This document shows, one piece after another, positions 1 to 7,057 of a DNA stretch of 14,471 nt; within the stretch, counting starts at the first letter, position 1, and each line of letters begins with the position of its first letter. Source of the DNA: Bordetella sp. (lineage in GTDB: Bacteria > Pseudomonadota > Gammaproteobacteria > Burkholderiales > Burkholderiaceae_B); contig DAIDKG010000374.1 of NCBI GenBank assembly GCA_027450125.1, forward strand, positions 1-14,471, read 5' to 3'. The notes below the pieces were generated by a model. That model was not told where the DNA came from. It saw only the letters and a list, made by a program, of their open reading frames with translations, and did no database searches. A program made the position numbers and the translations under genes.

Positions 1-270
1 GGCGCACCAGGCTCGCGCAGCATGCTCGGGCATGTGGGCGCGGTAGAGGGGAGGGGGCACCGATACCCATGCCTGATCGATGCCCTGCTCGTCCATCCAG
101 CTGACCAGGGCCTGCGGGCGATAGAGCGCGTCGATGCCCAGGACGTGGCCGTCGACCTTGAGCTTTCCCTGCTCGGCGTTCCATTGCACGCCTTCAATGG
201 CCGCGAGCCGGTCCGGATCGACCGGAGCGAGGTGCGCATGCACGTCGAGCGCGATTCTTGCCGTGGTCAT
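1..270 (-). CDS. Amidohydrolase family 2 protein (ACMSD-like), N-terminal part, cut by window edge
   Basis: Reading the minus strand from an ATG at 270 gives 90 uninterrupted codons running off the left edge, so only the N-terminus is present. Residues 8-15 read LDVHAHLA; the H11-x-H13 pair is the N-terminal metal-binding HxH of the amidohydrolase-2 (TIM-barrel) family, which includes aminocarboxymuconate-semialdehyde decarboxylase and related non-oxidative decarboxylases or hydrolases. The segment around residues 64-80 (QALVSWMDEQGIDQAWVSVP) matches the usual 'sMD..Gid..vlS.p' strand of this family. A Shine-Dalgarno GGGGGAAG lies about 6 bases before the ATG. The gene starts 30 bp after the stop of the extradiol dioxygenase gene, so it belongs to the same operon and probably acts on a ring-cleavage product, by decarboxylation or hydrolysis. 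The exact reaction cannot be decided from the fragment. Confidence 0.82.
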   Translation of the reverse strand, partial: MTTARIALDVHAHLAPVDPDRLAAIEGVQWNAEQGKLKVDGHVLGIDALYRPQALVSWMDEQGIDQAWVSVPPPLYRAHMPEHAARAWCA

Positions 271-300
271 GATGTCTTCCCCCGACGCCGCCTGCCGGCC

Positions 301-1239
301 TCAGCGCTGTTCCAGATTGGCGTTCATGTCCTTGCCCCAGAACTCGGGAGACCAGCGCGGTCCCCAGGTGTAGGGCAGATCGTTCCAGTCGCGGCAGACC
401 CAGCGGTCCGTGATCTTGTCCATGTCGGCGTAGAACTCGACCCAGCTGCCCCAGGGGTCCCGTACATAGTGGAACAGATTGGAGGCGATCGCATGCCGTC
501 CCGGGCCGAAGCCGTCGCCATAGCCGGCTTCGCGCATGCGCCATGCGCCGTAGCCGATGTCGTCGAGCCCCGGCACCTGAAAGCTCGCATGCTGGAAGCC
601 GCGATGCGTGCTGTTGATGAGTCCGAAGCAGTGATGGTCGATGATGCCCTTGCCCGCCGCCATGAAGGCCACCTTGCCCGCGGCCCGGTCGGTGGTGCGC
701 AATCCCAGCATATCGGCGTAGAACTTCTCGGCGCGCTCCCATTCCGCCGTGAAGATCAGCATGTGGCCTATGTGCGAGGGCTTGCGGCTCTTGTCCAGCG
801 TCTGCCAGAGATTGACGTCCACCCGACGCGCCGCGCCGCCGAAGTTGTACTCGGGCATCTGGACCCTGGGCCGCTCGGCTTGCGCCTGAGGATCCAGGTG
901 TATCCAGGTGCCCCAGGGATCCTCGAACCACAGCCCGGCTCGTTGCCATCCCGCGGGCGCCTGATCGCGCACCGAGATGCCGGCGGCCTCGATCTGGCGC
1001 GCAAAGGGCCCGGCCAGCGCGGGCTCTATGCGGAACGAGAGATGATGCAGGCGTTTGTGGTCGCCGCGCACCAGTACGATCTCGCCGCCGCCGCGCCCTG
1101 GGCTGTTGCAAAGCAGGGCCTGCCCGTCGGCGCTTGCCGTGACGTCCAGACCGAAGGTGCCGTAGAACTTTCGAGCGATGTCCAGATCGGGCACCGTCAT
1201 GCCGAAGCCATTCAGTCCGCTGATTGCCGCTTTTTCCAT
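301..1239 (-). CDS. Two-module extradiol dioxygenase (VOC superfamily)
   Basis: This 312-residue protein has two vicinal-oxygen-chelate modules (about 8-118 and 153-272), the layout and size of type I extradiol ring-cleavage dioxygenases of the catechol 2,3-/biphenyl-2,3-diol family. The C-terminal module carries the expected 2-His-1-Glu iron site: H159 in HIGHML, H217 in GFQHASFQV and E268 in WVEFYAD. Y258 sits where the family's active-site Tyr is found. The N-terminal module keeps the fold pattern (PDLDIARKFY, HHLSFRI, DPWGTWIHL) but is presumably structural, as in the family. An unusual Trp-rich C-terminal tail (about 280-303) follows the second module. A strong AGAGGAGG Shine-Dalgarno precedes the ATG. 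It sits 27 bp after the FAH-family gene and 30 bp before the amidohydrolase gene, which fits a meta-cleavage pathway. The substrate diol or aminophenol is unknown; a non-oxygenase VOC protein is less likely given the intact metal site. Confidence 0.85.
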   Translation of the reverse strand: MEKAAISGLNGFGMTVPDLDIARKFYGTFGLDVTASADGQALLCNSPGRGGGEIVLVRGDHKRLHHLSFRIEPALAGPFARQIEAAGISVRDQAPAGWQRAGLWFEDPWGTWIHLDPQAQAERPRVQMPEYNFGGAARRVDVNLWQTLDKSRKPSHIGHMLIFTAEWERAEKFYADMLGLRTTDRAAGKVAFMAAGKGIIDHHCFGLINSTHRGFQHASFQVPGLDDIGYGAWRMREAGYGDGFGPGRHAIASNLFHYVRDPWGSWVEFYADMDKITDRWVCRDWNDLPYTWGPRWSPEFWGKDMNANLEQR

Positions 1240-1266
1240 GAAATGCCTCCTCTGTTCCGGGGCCGC

Positions 1267-2175
1267 TCAGACGGCCAGTTTCACGCCGGAGCCGCCCCGT
1301 AGATCGCACGCCTTGAGGCGATTGCGAAGTTCGCCCAGTCCGCTGCCGCGCACGACGACCTCGTCGCCGTCATGCAGGAATATCTGCGGCTCGCGCGCGT
1401 TGCCCACGCCGCTGGGCGTTCCCGTCAGGAGCACGTCGCCGGCGCGCAAGGTCATGCCGAAGGACAGCTCGGCGATCAGTTCGGCCACCGGGAATGCCAT
1501 CAGCCGGGTGCTTGCCGATTGCAGAACCGCGCCGTTGACGACGCATTCGAGATGCACGCCGGCCGGATCGATCTCGTCCGCCGGAACGATCCAGGGACCC
1601 AGCGGCATGGTGCCGTCGATGCTCTTGCCTTTGAGCCATTGGCCGCCGTGCCGGCGCTGCAGGTCGCGCTGCGAGATGTCGTTGGCCAGACAGTAACCCC
1701 AGACATGCTCCATGGCCCGCTCGACGGGAATGCTGCGGCCCGTCCTGCCGATCACCACGGCCATTTCTGCCTCGTAGTCCCATTTGGCGGACACGGTCGC
1801 GTCATAGGCGATGTCGTCGTATGGCCCGATGACGGTGTCGGGTCCCTTGGTGAAAAAAGTCGGCGCCACGGGCGCGGGCACATCCTGGCCCTCGCGTTTG
1901 CCTTTGCCTTCTTCGAAATGGTCCCAGTAATTCCAGCCGGTGCACAGTATGTCGCGGCGGTAGCGGGTGATCGGCGCCAGCAGCCTAGCCTGGCTCGCGG
2001 CGATTCGCTGCGCGCCCGAGGCCGTCGCCATCTTGCGGGCGAGTTCGAGCGCAGCGGCTCCGCCCTCGATCAAGGTCACCATGTCGCCCATCGAGGCCGG
2101 AAGCAGCGTCCATGCGTCGTCGTGCTTGATCGCGACGCGTTGTTCGCCCTGGTACTGCAGTGTTGCGAAAGCCAT
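1267..2175 (-). CDS. Fumarylacetoacetate hydrolase (FAH) family enzyme
   Basis: The 302-residue protein has the FAH fold found in C-C hydrolases, 2-oxo-hexenedioate decarboxylases and hydratase/isomerases of meta-cleavage pathways. Visible signatures are the acidic metal ligands E135 and E137 in DYEAEMAVVIG, D166 in ANDISQRDLQ, K184 in WLKGKSIDG and the loop TGTPSGVG at 251-258. The first ~60 residues form the small N-terminal domain typical of the ~300-residue members. The ATG at 2175 is chosen because GAGAGG lies 4 bases upstream and the family N-terminus (MAFATLQYQG) begins there. The open frame extends to 2448 but would run deep into the preceding rid gene. Its position between the Rid protein and the ring-cleavage dioxygenase suggests it processes the ring-fission product (hydrolysis, decarboxylation or tautomerisation). 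Motif level does not separate these activities, nor exclude ureidoglycolate-lyase-like chemistry. Confidence 0.85.
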   Translation of the reverse strand: MAFATLQYQGEQRVAIKHDDAWTLLPASMGDMVTLIEGGAAALELARKMATASGAQRIAASQARLLAPITRYRRDILCTGWNYWDHFEEGKGKREGQDVPAPVAPTFFTKGPDTVIGPYDDIAYDATVSAKWDYEAEMAVVIGRTGRSIPVERAMEHVWGYCLANDISQRDLQRRHGGQWLKGKSIDGTMPLGPWIVPADEIDPAGVHLECVVNGAVLQSASTRLMAFPVAELIAELSFGMTLRAGDVLLTGTPSGVGNAREPQIFLHDGDEVVVRGSGLGELRNRLKACDLRGGSGVKLAV

Positions 2176-2219
2176 GATGCCTCTCGGTCGGGTAATGCGG
2201 TGCTGGGAAAAAAGCGGGA

Positions 2220-2621
2220 TCACGCCTCGGGCAGGACGGCGATCGCGTTGATCTCGATCAGGTAGTCGGGCGATACCATCTTGGTCACTTCGACCATGGT
2301 CGAAGCGGGCAGCGGCGCGCGGAAATACTCGCGCCGCACTTTGTGTATGGTTTCGAAGTGCTCCATGTTGCGCACATAGACGTCCACGCGGCAGACGTCG
2401 TCCAGCGTACCGCCGGCGGCCGTCACCGCGCTCTTGATGTTCTCGCACACCTGGCGGGTCTGGGCTTCGATATCGCCCACGCCGGCAATGGTGCCGTCAG
2501 GCCGGCGCGCCGTCATGCCGGAGACGAAAACCAGTTTGCCGCGCGCCTCGATGACCGTGGCTTGCGAGAAATGCCCATTGGGCGTGCGCAGCGCGCCGGT
2601 GCTGATCTGCTCTTTTGCCAT
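2220..2621 (-). CDS. Rid (YjgF/YER057c/UK114) family protein without the usual Arg
   Basis: This 133-residue protein matches the whole length of Rid-family trimers, which hydrolyse reactive enamines/imines or serve as 2-aminomuconate-type deaminases. Recognisable segments are LVFVSGMTARRPDG (30-43), the helix with QTRQVCENIKSAVTAAGGTLDDVCRVDVYV (54-83, usual pattern Q....l.Ni...L...G..l.dVv...vyl) and EINAIAVLPEA at the C-terminus. In archetypal RidA the motif PARSxVEV supplies a carboxylate-binding Arg. Here it reads PASTMVEV, with Ser107 in that place, so this is not a standard RidA and its substrate probably differs. An AGGA lies about 9 bases before the ATG. It lies 44 bp ahead of the FAH gene and 39 bp after the dehydrogenase gene. 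In this setting it may deaminate or hydrolyse an enamine/imine or tautomerise a pathway intermediate; that role is inferred. Confidence 0.85.
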   Translation of the reverse strand: MAKEQISTGALRTPNGHFSQATVIEARGKLVFVSGMTARRPDGTIAGVGDIEAQTRQVCENIKSAVTAAGGTLDDVCRVDVYVRNMEHFETIHKVRREYFRAPLPASTMVEVTKMVSPDYLIEINAIAVLPEA

Positions 2622-2660
2622 GATTGGATTCCTGTGTGTCGTAAGAAAAACTCGAATGCG

Positions 2661-3734
2661 TCAAAGCGATTGCCATTCGGCCGGCAGCGCAACGCCCGAT
2701 GCCCGGGCGAGCCCGGCGAGTTCGCGCGCCACGTCGGCTGAAACGGGGCACAGGGCCTGGCGGTCTTGCGCCGACTGCCAGCTGCGTTCTCCCGGACTGT
2801 AGATGCGCGTTGCGCCTGGCGCAGGGGGGGACTGACGTACCTGGCGCGCGAACTCGGCGGCCCGGCCGGACAACGACCGGCTCAAGCCGAAATGGGCCGG
2901 ATCGATCGCCATAAAAGCCTGGGCGCAGCCATACGGCGTATCGGCCGAACCATAGAGCGGCCGCACCTGGCCGCCGATGGCGCCGTCCGACAGCCCGCCG
3001 CACAGCAGATCGATCATGAAGGCGAGCCCGAAGCCCTTGGGGCCGGCGCTGGGCAGCAGCAGGCCCTGGATCGCCTCTGCCGGATCGCGGGTCGGCACGC
3101 CCTGCGCGTCGGTAGCCCAACCTTCGGGGATGGCACGGCCCTCCTGCTGGGCCAGCCTGATCTTGCCCATGGCGCTGGCGCTCATGGCCATGTCGAGCGC
3201 CACGGGGATATCGCCCTCGTGCGGCATCGCAATGGCCAGGGGGTTGTTGCCCACGCAGCGCTGTGCGCCGCCGGGTGCCGGCATCAACGGGCGCGTGTTG
3301 CTCATGGCCACCCCGACGCAGCCCGCATCCGCCATCTGCCGGGCCCAGAAACCGGCCTCGCCGAAGTGAAAGGCATTGCGCACCGTGACCATGGCCAGGC
3401 CGTATTCGTGCGCGCGCTCCACGGCGATCCGGCAGGCCTGCCGGGCGCTGATCTGCCCGAGCGCGTTGCCCGCGTCCAGCACGACGGCCGTCCTGCCGTC
3501 GTGCGCCACCGCCGCTTCGTCAGCGAGGCTGACCGAGCCTGCCCGGATGCGCTCGAGGTACATGGGCACCAGCATGACGCCGTGCGAAGCCCGGTCGCCC
3601 AGGTCGGCCGCCACCAGGGCATCGGCGACCAGGGCGGCGCTCGGCGCGGACAGTCCCTGGGCGCGGAACAGATCGGCCACCAGGACGCGCAGCCGGTCCG
3701 GCGCCAGGCCGGTGCGGCCTTGCTCAATGGGCAT
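2661..3734 (-). CDS. Ldh family 2 (malate/L-lactate-type) NAD(P)-dependent oxidoreductase
   Basis: The 357-residue protein belongs to the Ldh_2 family (malate/L-lactate/ureidoglycolate/sulfolactate dehydrogenases and cyclic imine reductases), which interconverts 2-oxo and 2-hydroxy acids or reduces cyclic ketimines with NAD(P)H. Family landmarks are SHG at 50-52 with the catalytic His, NAFHFGEAGFW (120-130), GNNPLAIAMP (162-171), DMAMSASAMGKI (181-192) and GPKGFGLAFMIDLLCGGLSD (231-250). Length is normal for the family. The ATG at 3734 is favoured because AAGGA lies 8 bases upstream. It lies inside the 3' end of the cupin gene (11-bp overlap), which implies translational coupling; the open frame extends further but would overlap the cupin completely. 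In the pathway it could reduce or oxidise a 2-oxo acid released after ring cleavage. The actual substrate is unknown. Confidence 0.85.
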   Translation of the reverse strand: MPIEQGRTGLAPDRLRVLVADLFRAQGLSAPSAALVADALVAADLGDRASHGVMLVPMYLERIRAGSVSLADEAAVAHDGRTAVVLDAGNALGQISARQACRIAVERAHEYGLAMVTVRNAFHFGEAGFWARQMADAGCVGVAMSNTRPLMPAPGGAQRCVGNNPLAIAMPHEGDIPVALDMAMSASAMGKIRLAQQEGRAIPEGWATDAQGVPTRDPAEAIQGLLLPSAGPKGFGLAFMIDLLCGGLSDGAIGGQVRPLYGSADTPYGCAQAFMAIDPAHFGLSRSLSGRAAEFARQVRQSPPAPGATRIYSPGERSWQSAQDRQALCPVSADVARELAGLARASGVALPAEWQSL

Positions 3735-4146
3735 CGCGTTCGTCCTTGTACCAGTCCGGTTTTTGCGGGTAATGCGGGCCATCGTAGATTTCGACGACGA
3801 CGGTCTCCTCGTGCGCATACGTGGGGCCGTGCACATTGCCCTTGGGATTGCAGTAGAAGCTGCCGGGCAGCAGCGTCACGCCGGTCGAGGTGTACTCGTA
3901 CTTGCCGCTAAGGCAGAACATGAACTGGTTCGAAGCATGCGAATGCGGGGCGGGAATGCCGCTGCCCTTGGCAAACCTGATCAGGGCGATCGAGGCGCCG
4001 GTGCTTTCGTCGCGCCAGAACATCTTCTCGGCGATGCCGGCCAGCGATTTCTCGCGCCAGGGCATGGTTTCGCTGTGCAGCAGTATTTCCGTGAGCGTGG
4101 GCATGGGGGATGCGCAGGAAGTCGGCTGGCGGTCATTGCTGCTCAT
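3724..4146 (-). CDS. Small single-domain cupin protein
   Basis: A 140-residue protein with one cupin domain (about 50-122). The first cupin motif is GSGIPAPHSHASNQFMFCLSG (61-81), giving H68-x-H70 and Q74 where many cupins have Glu. The second is LLPGSFYCNPKGNVHGP (92-108) with H106. A three-His or 3-His/Gln metal centre is therefore possible, as in small cupin dioxygenases and in ChrR-like or acetophenone-dioxygenase-like cupins. The start at 4146 is preferred over an in-frame ATG at 4188 because AGGAGA lies 8 bases before it. It follows the permease gene after 51 bp and overlaps the dehydrogenase start by 11 bp. It may be an oxygenase, isomerase or hydrolytic accessory enzyme of the pathway; nothing visible decides between these. 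It is too short to be a two-domain aromatic dioxygenase such as gentisate dioxygenase. Confidence 0.8.
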   Translation of the reverse strand: MSSNDRQPTSCASPMPTLTEILLHSETMPWREKSLAGIAEKMFWRDESTGASIALIRFAKGSGIPAPHSHASNQFMFCLSGKYEYTSTGVTLLPGSFYCNPKGNVHGPTYAHEETVVVEIYDGPHYPQKPDWYKDERDAH

Positions 4147-4197
4147 GGAAAAGTCTCCTGTTTTGCTTGGGCATGAGGAAAAAGCCATCGAATGGAA

Positions 4198-4965
4198 TTA
4201 CGCGGTTCCGGTGTGGGGCAACCAGGGGCTCAAGGCAGCCTCGATGGCGGCCACGACCGCATACAGGCCCAGGCCGAGAACGGCCAGGGAAATCAATGCC
4301 GCGAAAGCCAAGGGCGTGTTCAGTTGGGAATTGGCCGCCAGCAACAGATTGCCCAGCCCTTCGCTGCTGCCGACGAATTCGCCGATGACGGCGCCGATCA
4401 CCGCCAGCGTCACCGCGATCTTGGCGCCGGAAAGAATGTGGGGCAGCGCGGCCGGGATCTGGATCTTGGTGAAGATCTGCATGCGCGTCGCGCGCAGCGA
4501 TATCGCCAGCTCCAGCAGGCTGGTCTGTGTGATCCTCAGGCCGGTGGCGGTATCCACGACGATGGGAAAGAAGGCGACCAGCCAGACCAGCGCGAGCTTG
4601 GACGCGATGCCCGTGCCCAGCCACACCAGGATGATGGGCGCCATGGCGACCTTGGGCACCGACTGCATTGCGATCAGCAGGGGATAGAGCATCTGGCTCA
4701 GGATGGGGGAGTTGGCGATGATGAAGGCGATGGGCACCCCTGCGGCGAAGGCCAGGCCGAAGCCGTAGACGCACTCCTGCAGCGTTACCCAACCCTGGGA
4801 GAGCAGCGCATGGCGGTTGTCGGCAAAGGCCTGCGCGATCTGCACGGGCGTGGGCAGGATCACGGGCGCGACGTGGAAGATCTCGACATAGGCCTGCCAG
4901 AGCGCGACGAACAGCACGACACCCAGCGCCGGATACGCGATGCCGCGCAGGTTCAGTTTCGACAT
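4198..4965 (-). CDS. ABC transporter permease, NitT/TauT (SsuC-like) family
   Basis: This 255-residue inner-membrane protein has about six hydrophobic helices (roughly 8-30, 65-84, 93-113, 121-141, 184-205 and 216-242). Between helices 4 and 5 is the cytoplasmic EAA loop (about 152-185: ELAISLRATRMQIFTKIQIP... then LPHILSG.K) that docks on the ATPase. The N-terminal LPTPVQIAQAF segment and the GEFVGSSEGLGNLL segment (195-208) are characteristic of SsuC/TauC/ThiX-type permeases. Length is normal. GGAG lies about 8 bases before the ATG, which lies within the last codons of the ATPase gene (13-bp overlap), indicating coupled translation. It would form the membrane channel for the organic acid or aromatic substrate recognised by the neighbouring binding protein. 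The specificity is not deducible. Confidence 0.9.
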   Translation of the reverse strand: MSKLNLRGIAYPALGVVLFVALWQAYVEIFHVAPVILPTPVQIAQAFADNRHALLSQGWVTLQECVYGFGLAFAAGVPIAFIIANSPILSQMLYPLLIAMQSVPKVAMAPIILVWLGTGIASKLALVWLVAFFPIVVDTATGLRITQTSLLELAISLRATRMQIFTKIQIPAALPHILSGAKIAVTLAVIGAVIGEFVGSSEGLGNLLLAANSQLNTPLAFAALISLAVLGLGLYAVVAAIEAALSPWLPHTGTA

Positions 4966-5780
4966 TTCACGACTCCGAGAGAGGCGCTTGCGTGGCGCTC
5001 GTATTCCGTGAATTTCGCGGTGAACCGGATTTCCTGGGTGCGCGGATAGGGCAGGTCGATGGCGATGCGCTCGGCGATCCGCGCCGGCCTGCGGCTGAAC
5101 ACCAGCACCTCGTCGGAGAGGTAGATTGCTTCCGTGATGCTGTGGGTGACGAACATCACTGCGGCGCGCGTGTGCTGGCGGACCGACAGCAGCAGATCGT
5201 GCATCTCGATGCGGGTGAAGTCGTCCAGCGCGCCGAACGGTTCGTCCATCAGGAGCAGCCTGGGCTCATGGATCAAGGCGCGGCACAGCGCCACGCGCTG
5301 CTGCATGCCGCCGGACAGTTCGTGCGGCCGGGCGTTGGCGAACGCGCCGAGACCTACCAGTTCGAGCAGATCCCTGGCGCGGGCCTTGGCCGACGCGTCG
5401 GCATGGCCGAGTATTTCCATGGGAAAAAGCACATTGCCCAGGACGCTGCGCCAGGGCATGAGATTTGCCGCCTGAAAGACAAAGCCGAAGTCCCTCTGTG
5501 GGCCGTCGATCGTCTCGCCCCGGACTCGGATCCGGCCCGTCGTGGGTTGGGTCAGGCCGGCGACGATGCGCAGCAGTGTCGTCTTGCCGCAGCCGCTGGG
5601 GCCCAGCAGGGACACCAGATTGCCGGCATCGAAAGCGCAGCTCACGCTGTCGAGCGCCACGATCTGGGCATTTTTGCCGCGAGGCGGATAAGTCTTGCTG
5701 ACGTCCTCGATCGCGACGAAGCGCGGCTCCGGGCGTGCAGGCGCTGAAACCGCGCCACCGGTGTCCTGAGGTACGTTCAT
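4953..5780 (-). CDS. ABC transporter ATP-binding protein, NitT/TauT (SsuB/TauB-like) family
   Basis: A 275-residue nucleotide-binding subunit with every ABC motif: Walker A GPSGCGKT (60-67), Q-loop Q103, signature LSGGMQQR (155-162), Walker B LLLMDEP (175-181), D-loop ALDD and switch His213 in VTHSITEA. The spacing and the MPWRSVLGNV segment after the Q-loop are typical of SsuB/TauB-type importers. About 20 Pro/Ala-rich residues precede the domain. The ATG at 5780 overlaps the binding-protein stop as ATGA, so the shorter in-frame start fits operon coupling; the longer open frame would run into the preceding gene. It powers the permease encoded immediately downstream. Confidence in family is high; the transported compound is unknown. 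Confidence 0.92.
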   Translation of the reverse strand: MNVPQDTGGAVSAPARPEPRFVAIEDVSKTYPPRGKNAQIVALDSVSCAFDAGNLVSLLGPSGCGKTTLLRIVAGLTQPTTGRIRVRGETIDGPQRDFGFVFQAANLMPWRSVLGNVLFPMEILGHADASAKARARDLLELVGLGAFANARPHELSGGMQQRVALCRALIHEPRLLLMDEPFGALDDFTRIEMHDLLLSVRQHTRAAVMFVTHSITEAIYLSDEVLVFSRRPARIAERIAIDLPYPRTQEIRFTAKFTEYERHASASLGVVKCRN

Positions 5781-6808
5781 GCCTGCGTCTTCGGCAGGAA
5801 GGCCGTGGTGTAGAGGTCCTTGGCGGCGGGCTTCGCTCCTTCGATGCCGATGTTCTGGACGATGAAGTCGATGCTTTTCTGCATCAGGCCTTCGTCTATC
5901 CATCCCAGTCCGTGCTTGCGCGTTGCGGCGTTTTGCGCGAGGGAGTCGAGCAGCTTGATCTCGCCGACGGCCACCTGCCGGTCCAGGCCCGGGACATACT
6001 TAGCCATGATCGCGCTGGCGTCTTGCGGATCGGCGAGCGCGTCGCGCCAGCCGTGCATCGCCGCACCCACGAAAGCCCTGACCATGCCGGGGTTGGCGGC
6101 GATGAGGTCGTTCTTGGCCAGCAGGCCGTTGGCATACAGCTCCAGGCCGTGGGCCGCGAGCAGCAGCGTGCTCAGCCGCCCAGGCCCCAACGCCTTTTCT
6201 ATGCCGATCTGGCTGAAGATGAAATTCTCGATCGCGGGCACTTTGCCGCTGACCATCATGCCCACGCGCGCAGATCCGTCGACATCGATGAACTTGATCG
6301 AGTTCGGGTCCATGTGCTTTTGCTTCATGAAGCCCCGGATGACTTTCGGCGAGAAGCTTCCGGCGCCGCTCGCCACCTCCAGGCCGCTCAATTGCGCCGG
6401 CCTGGTGACGTTGGCTCCCTTGGTCAGCGAAAAGACGGCATAGGGCGCGCTTTGATAGTTCATCGCCACGAAGCGCGCGCTGCTCGCCTTGCGGCCGTGC
6501 GCGATGGCCAGCGACACGACGTCCGAGAACGCGAATTGGGCAATGCCTGATTCGAGCGCCTGGATCGCTTGTGCCGTGCCTTGCCCCGGCACGATCTTGA
6601 CGTTGAGGCCGGCCTGCTTGAAGTAGCCCTTGCCCAATGCGACGTACCACGGCGCATGGCGGCCCAGCGCGATGAAATCCAGCGAAAGGACGATGTCCCG
6701 TTCCGCCTGGCCCTGGGCGCGCGCGCTGCCCCACAGACCGGAAACTCCGCTCGCCGCGACGGCTGCCAACCCTTGTACGACTTGTCGACGCTTGCTGTTC
6801 ATTGTCAT
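5777..6808 (-). CDS. ABC transporter substrate-binding protein, NMT1/SsuA-like, Tat-like signal
   Basis: A 343-residue periplasmic binding protein. Residues 1-31 form a signal peptide: SKRRQVVQG contains an Arg-Arg pair like a twin-arginine motif, followed by an Ala/Gly/Val-rich core and a likely cleavage site after ARA (31). The mature part shows the NMT1/THI5-like pattern: HAPWYVALGKGYFKQAGLNV (51-70), VPGQGTAQAIQALESGIAQFAFSD (73-96) and the later hinge segments. It should bind the imported organic acid or aromatic compound and deliver it to the permease. The ATG at 6808 is chosen for the GGGAG about 7 bases upstream and because the signal peptide begins there; ATG 6802 is an alternative. 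It is the first gene of the minus-strand operon, preceded by the divergent control region. Confidence 0.9.
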   Translation of the reverse strand: MTMNSKRRQVVQGLAAVAASGVSGLWGSARAQGQAERDIVLSLDFIALGRHAPWYVALGKGYFKQAGLNVKIVPGQGTAQAIQALESGIAQFAFSDVVSLAIAHGRKASSARFVAMNYQSAPYAVFSLTKGANVTRPAQLSGLEVASGAGSFSPKVIRGFMKQKHMDPNSIKFIDVDGSARVGMMVSGKVPAIENFIFSQIGIEKALGPGRLSTLLLAAHGLELYANGLLAKNDLIAANPGMVRAFVGAAMHGWRDALADPQDASAIMAKYVPGLDRQVAVGEIKLLDSLAQNAATRKHGLGWIDEGLMQKSIDFIVQNIGIEGAKPAAKDLYTTAFLPKTQA

Positions 6809-6935
6809 GCTCGACTCCCTGAGAGAAGAAAACCCGTGATGACACCTGTGAAAGCCTGTACCCATGCGGCAGCCCGGTTCCCGCCCGCTGGCGCCTACCC
6901 GGCCGTTATGATTGCCGTAGTGCGATATATCTTCT

Positions 6936-6953
6936 AATATGTCATGTGATATT
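6936..6953. promoter_or_regulatory. Imperfect palindrome, candidate GntR operator
   Basis: AATATGTCATGTGATATT is an 18-bp imperfect inverted repeat (14 of 18 positions symmetric) with arms AATAT/ATATT and a central CATG, in the intergenic region between the divergent gntR gene and the catabolic operon. A second short palindrome, GATATATC, lies at 6924-6931. On the minus strand TTGAAA (complement of 6952-6957) could act as a -35 of the operon, so a bound repressor would block it. The stretch is AT-rich against a GC-rich background. Assignment to the adjacent GntR protein is inferred from position only. Confidence 0.4.
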
Positions 6954-7057
6954 TCAATGGCTGGATTCTGAAAATACCTGTTTTGACGCCTATGGTTTTC
7001 CCCAATCCTGGCCGACTCCGGCCGGGCAAGGCCCTGGGACCCAGGCAGGCCGCGCGT

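Noticed and set aside
22..1302. Long plus-strand open frame (426 codons) opposite the dioxygenase gene
   Set aside because: It lies antisense to a well-supported gene with intact motifs and has no recognisable domain; GC-rich codon bias produces such antisense frames.
2176..2448. N-terminal extension of the FAH-family gene to 2448
   Set aside because: It would overlap most of the Rid gene; the ATG at 2175 has a Shine-Dalgarno and matches the family N-terminus.
3724..4146. 3-hydroxyanthranilate 3,4-dioxygenase as the identity of the cupin
   Set aside because: The neighbourhood (Rid, ACMSD-like) invites it, but the motif pattern H-x-H-x3-Q and overall sequence do not resemble that enzyme.
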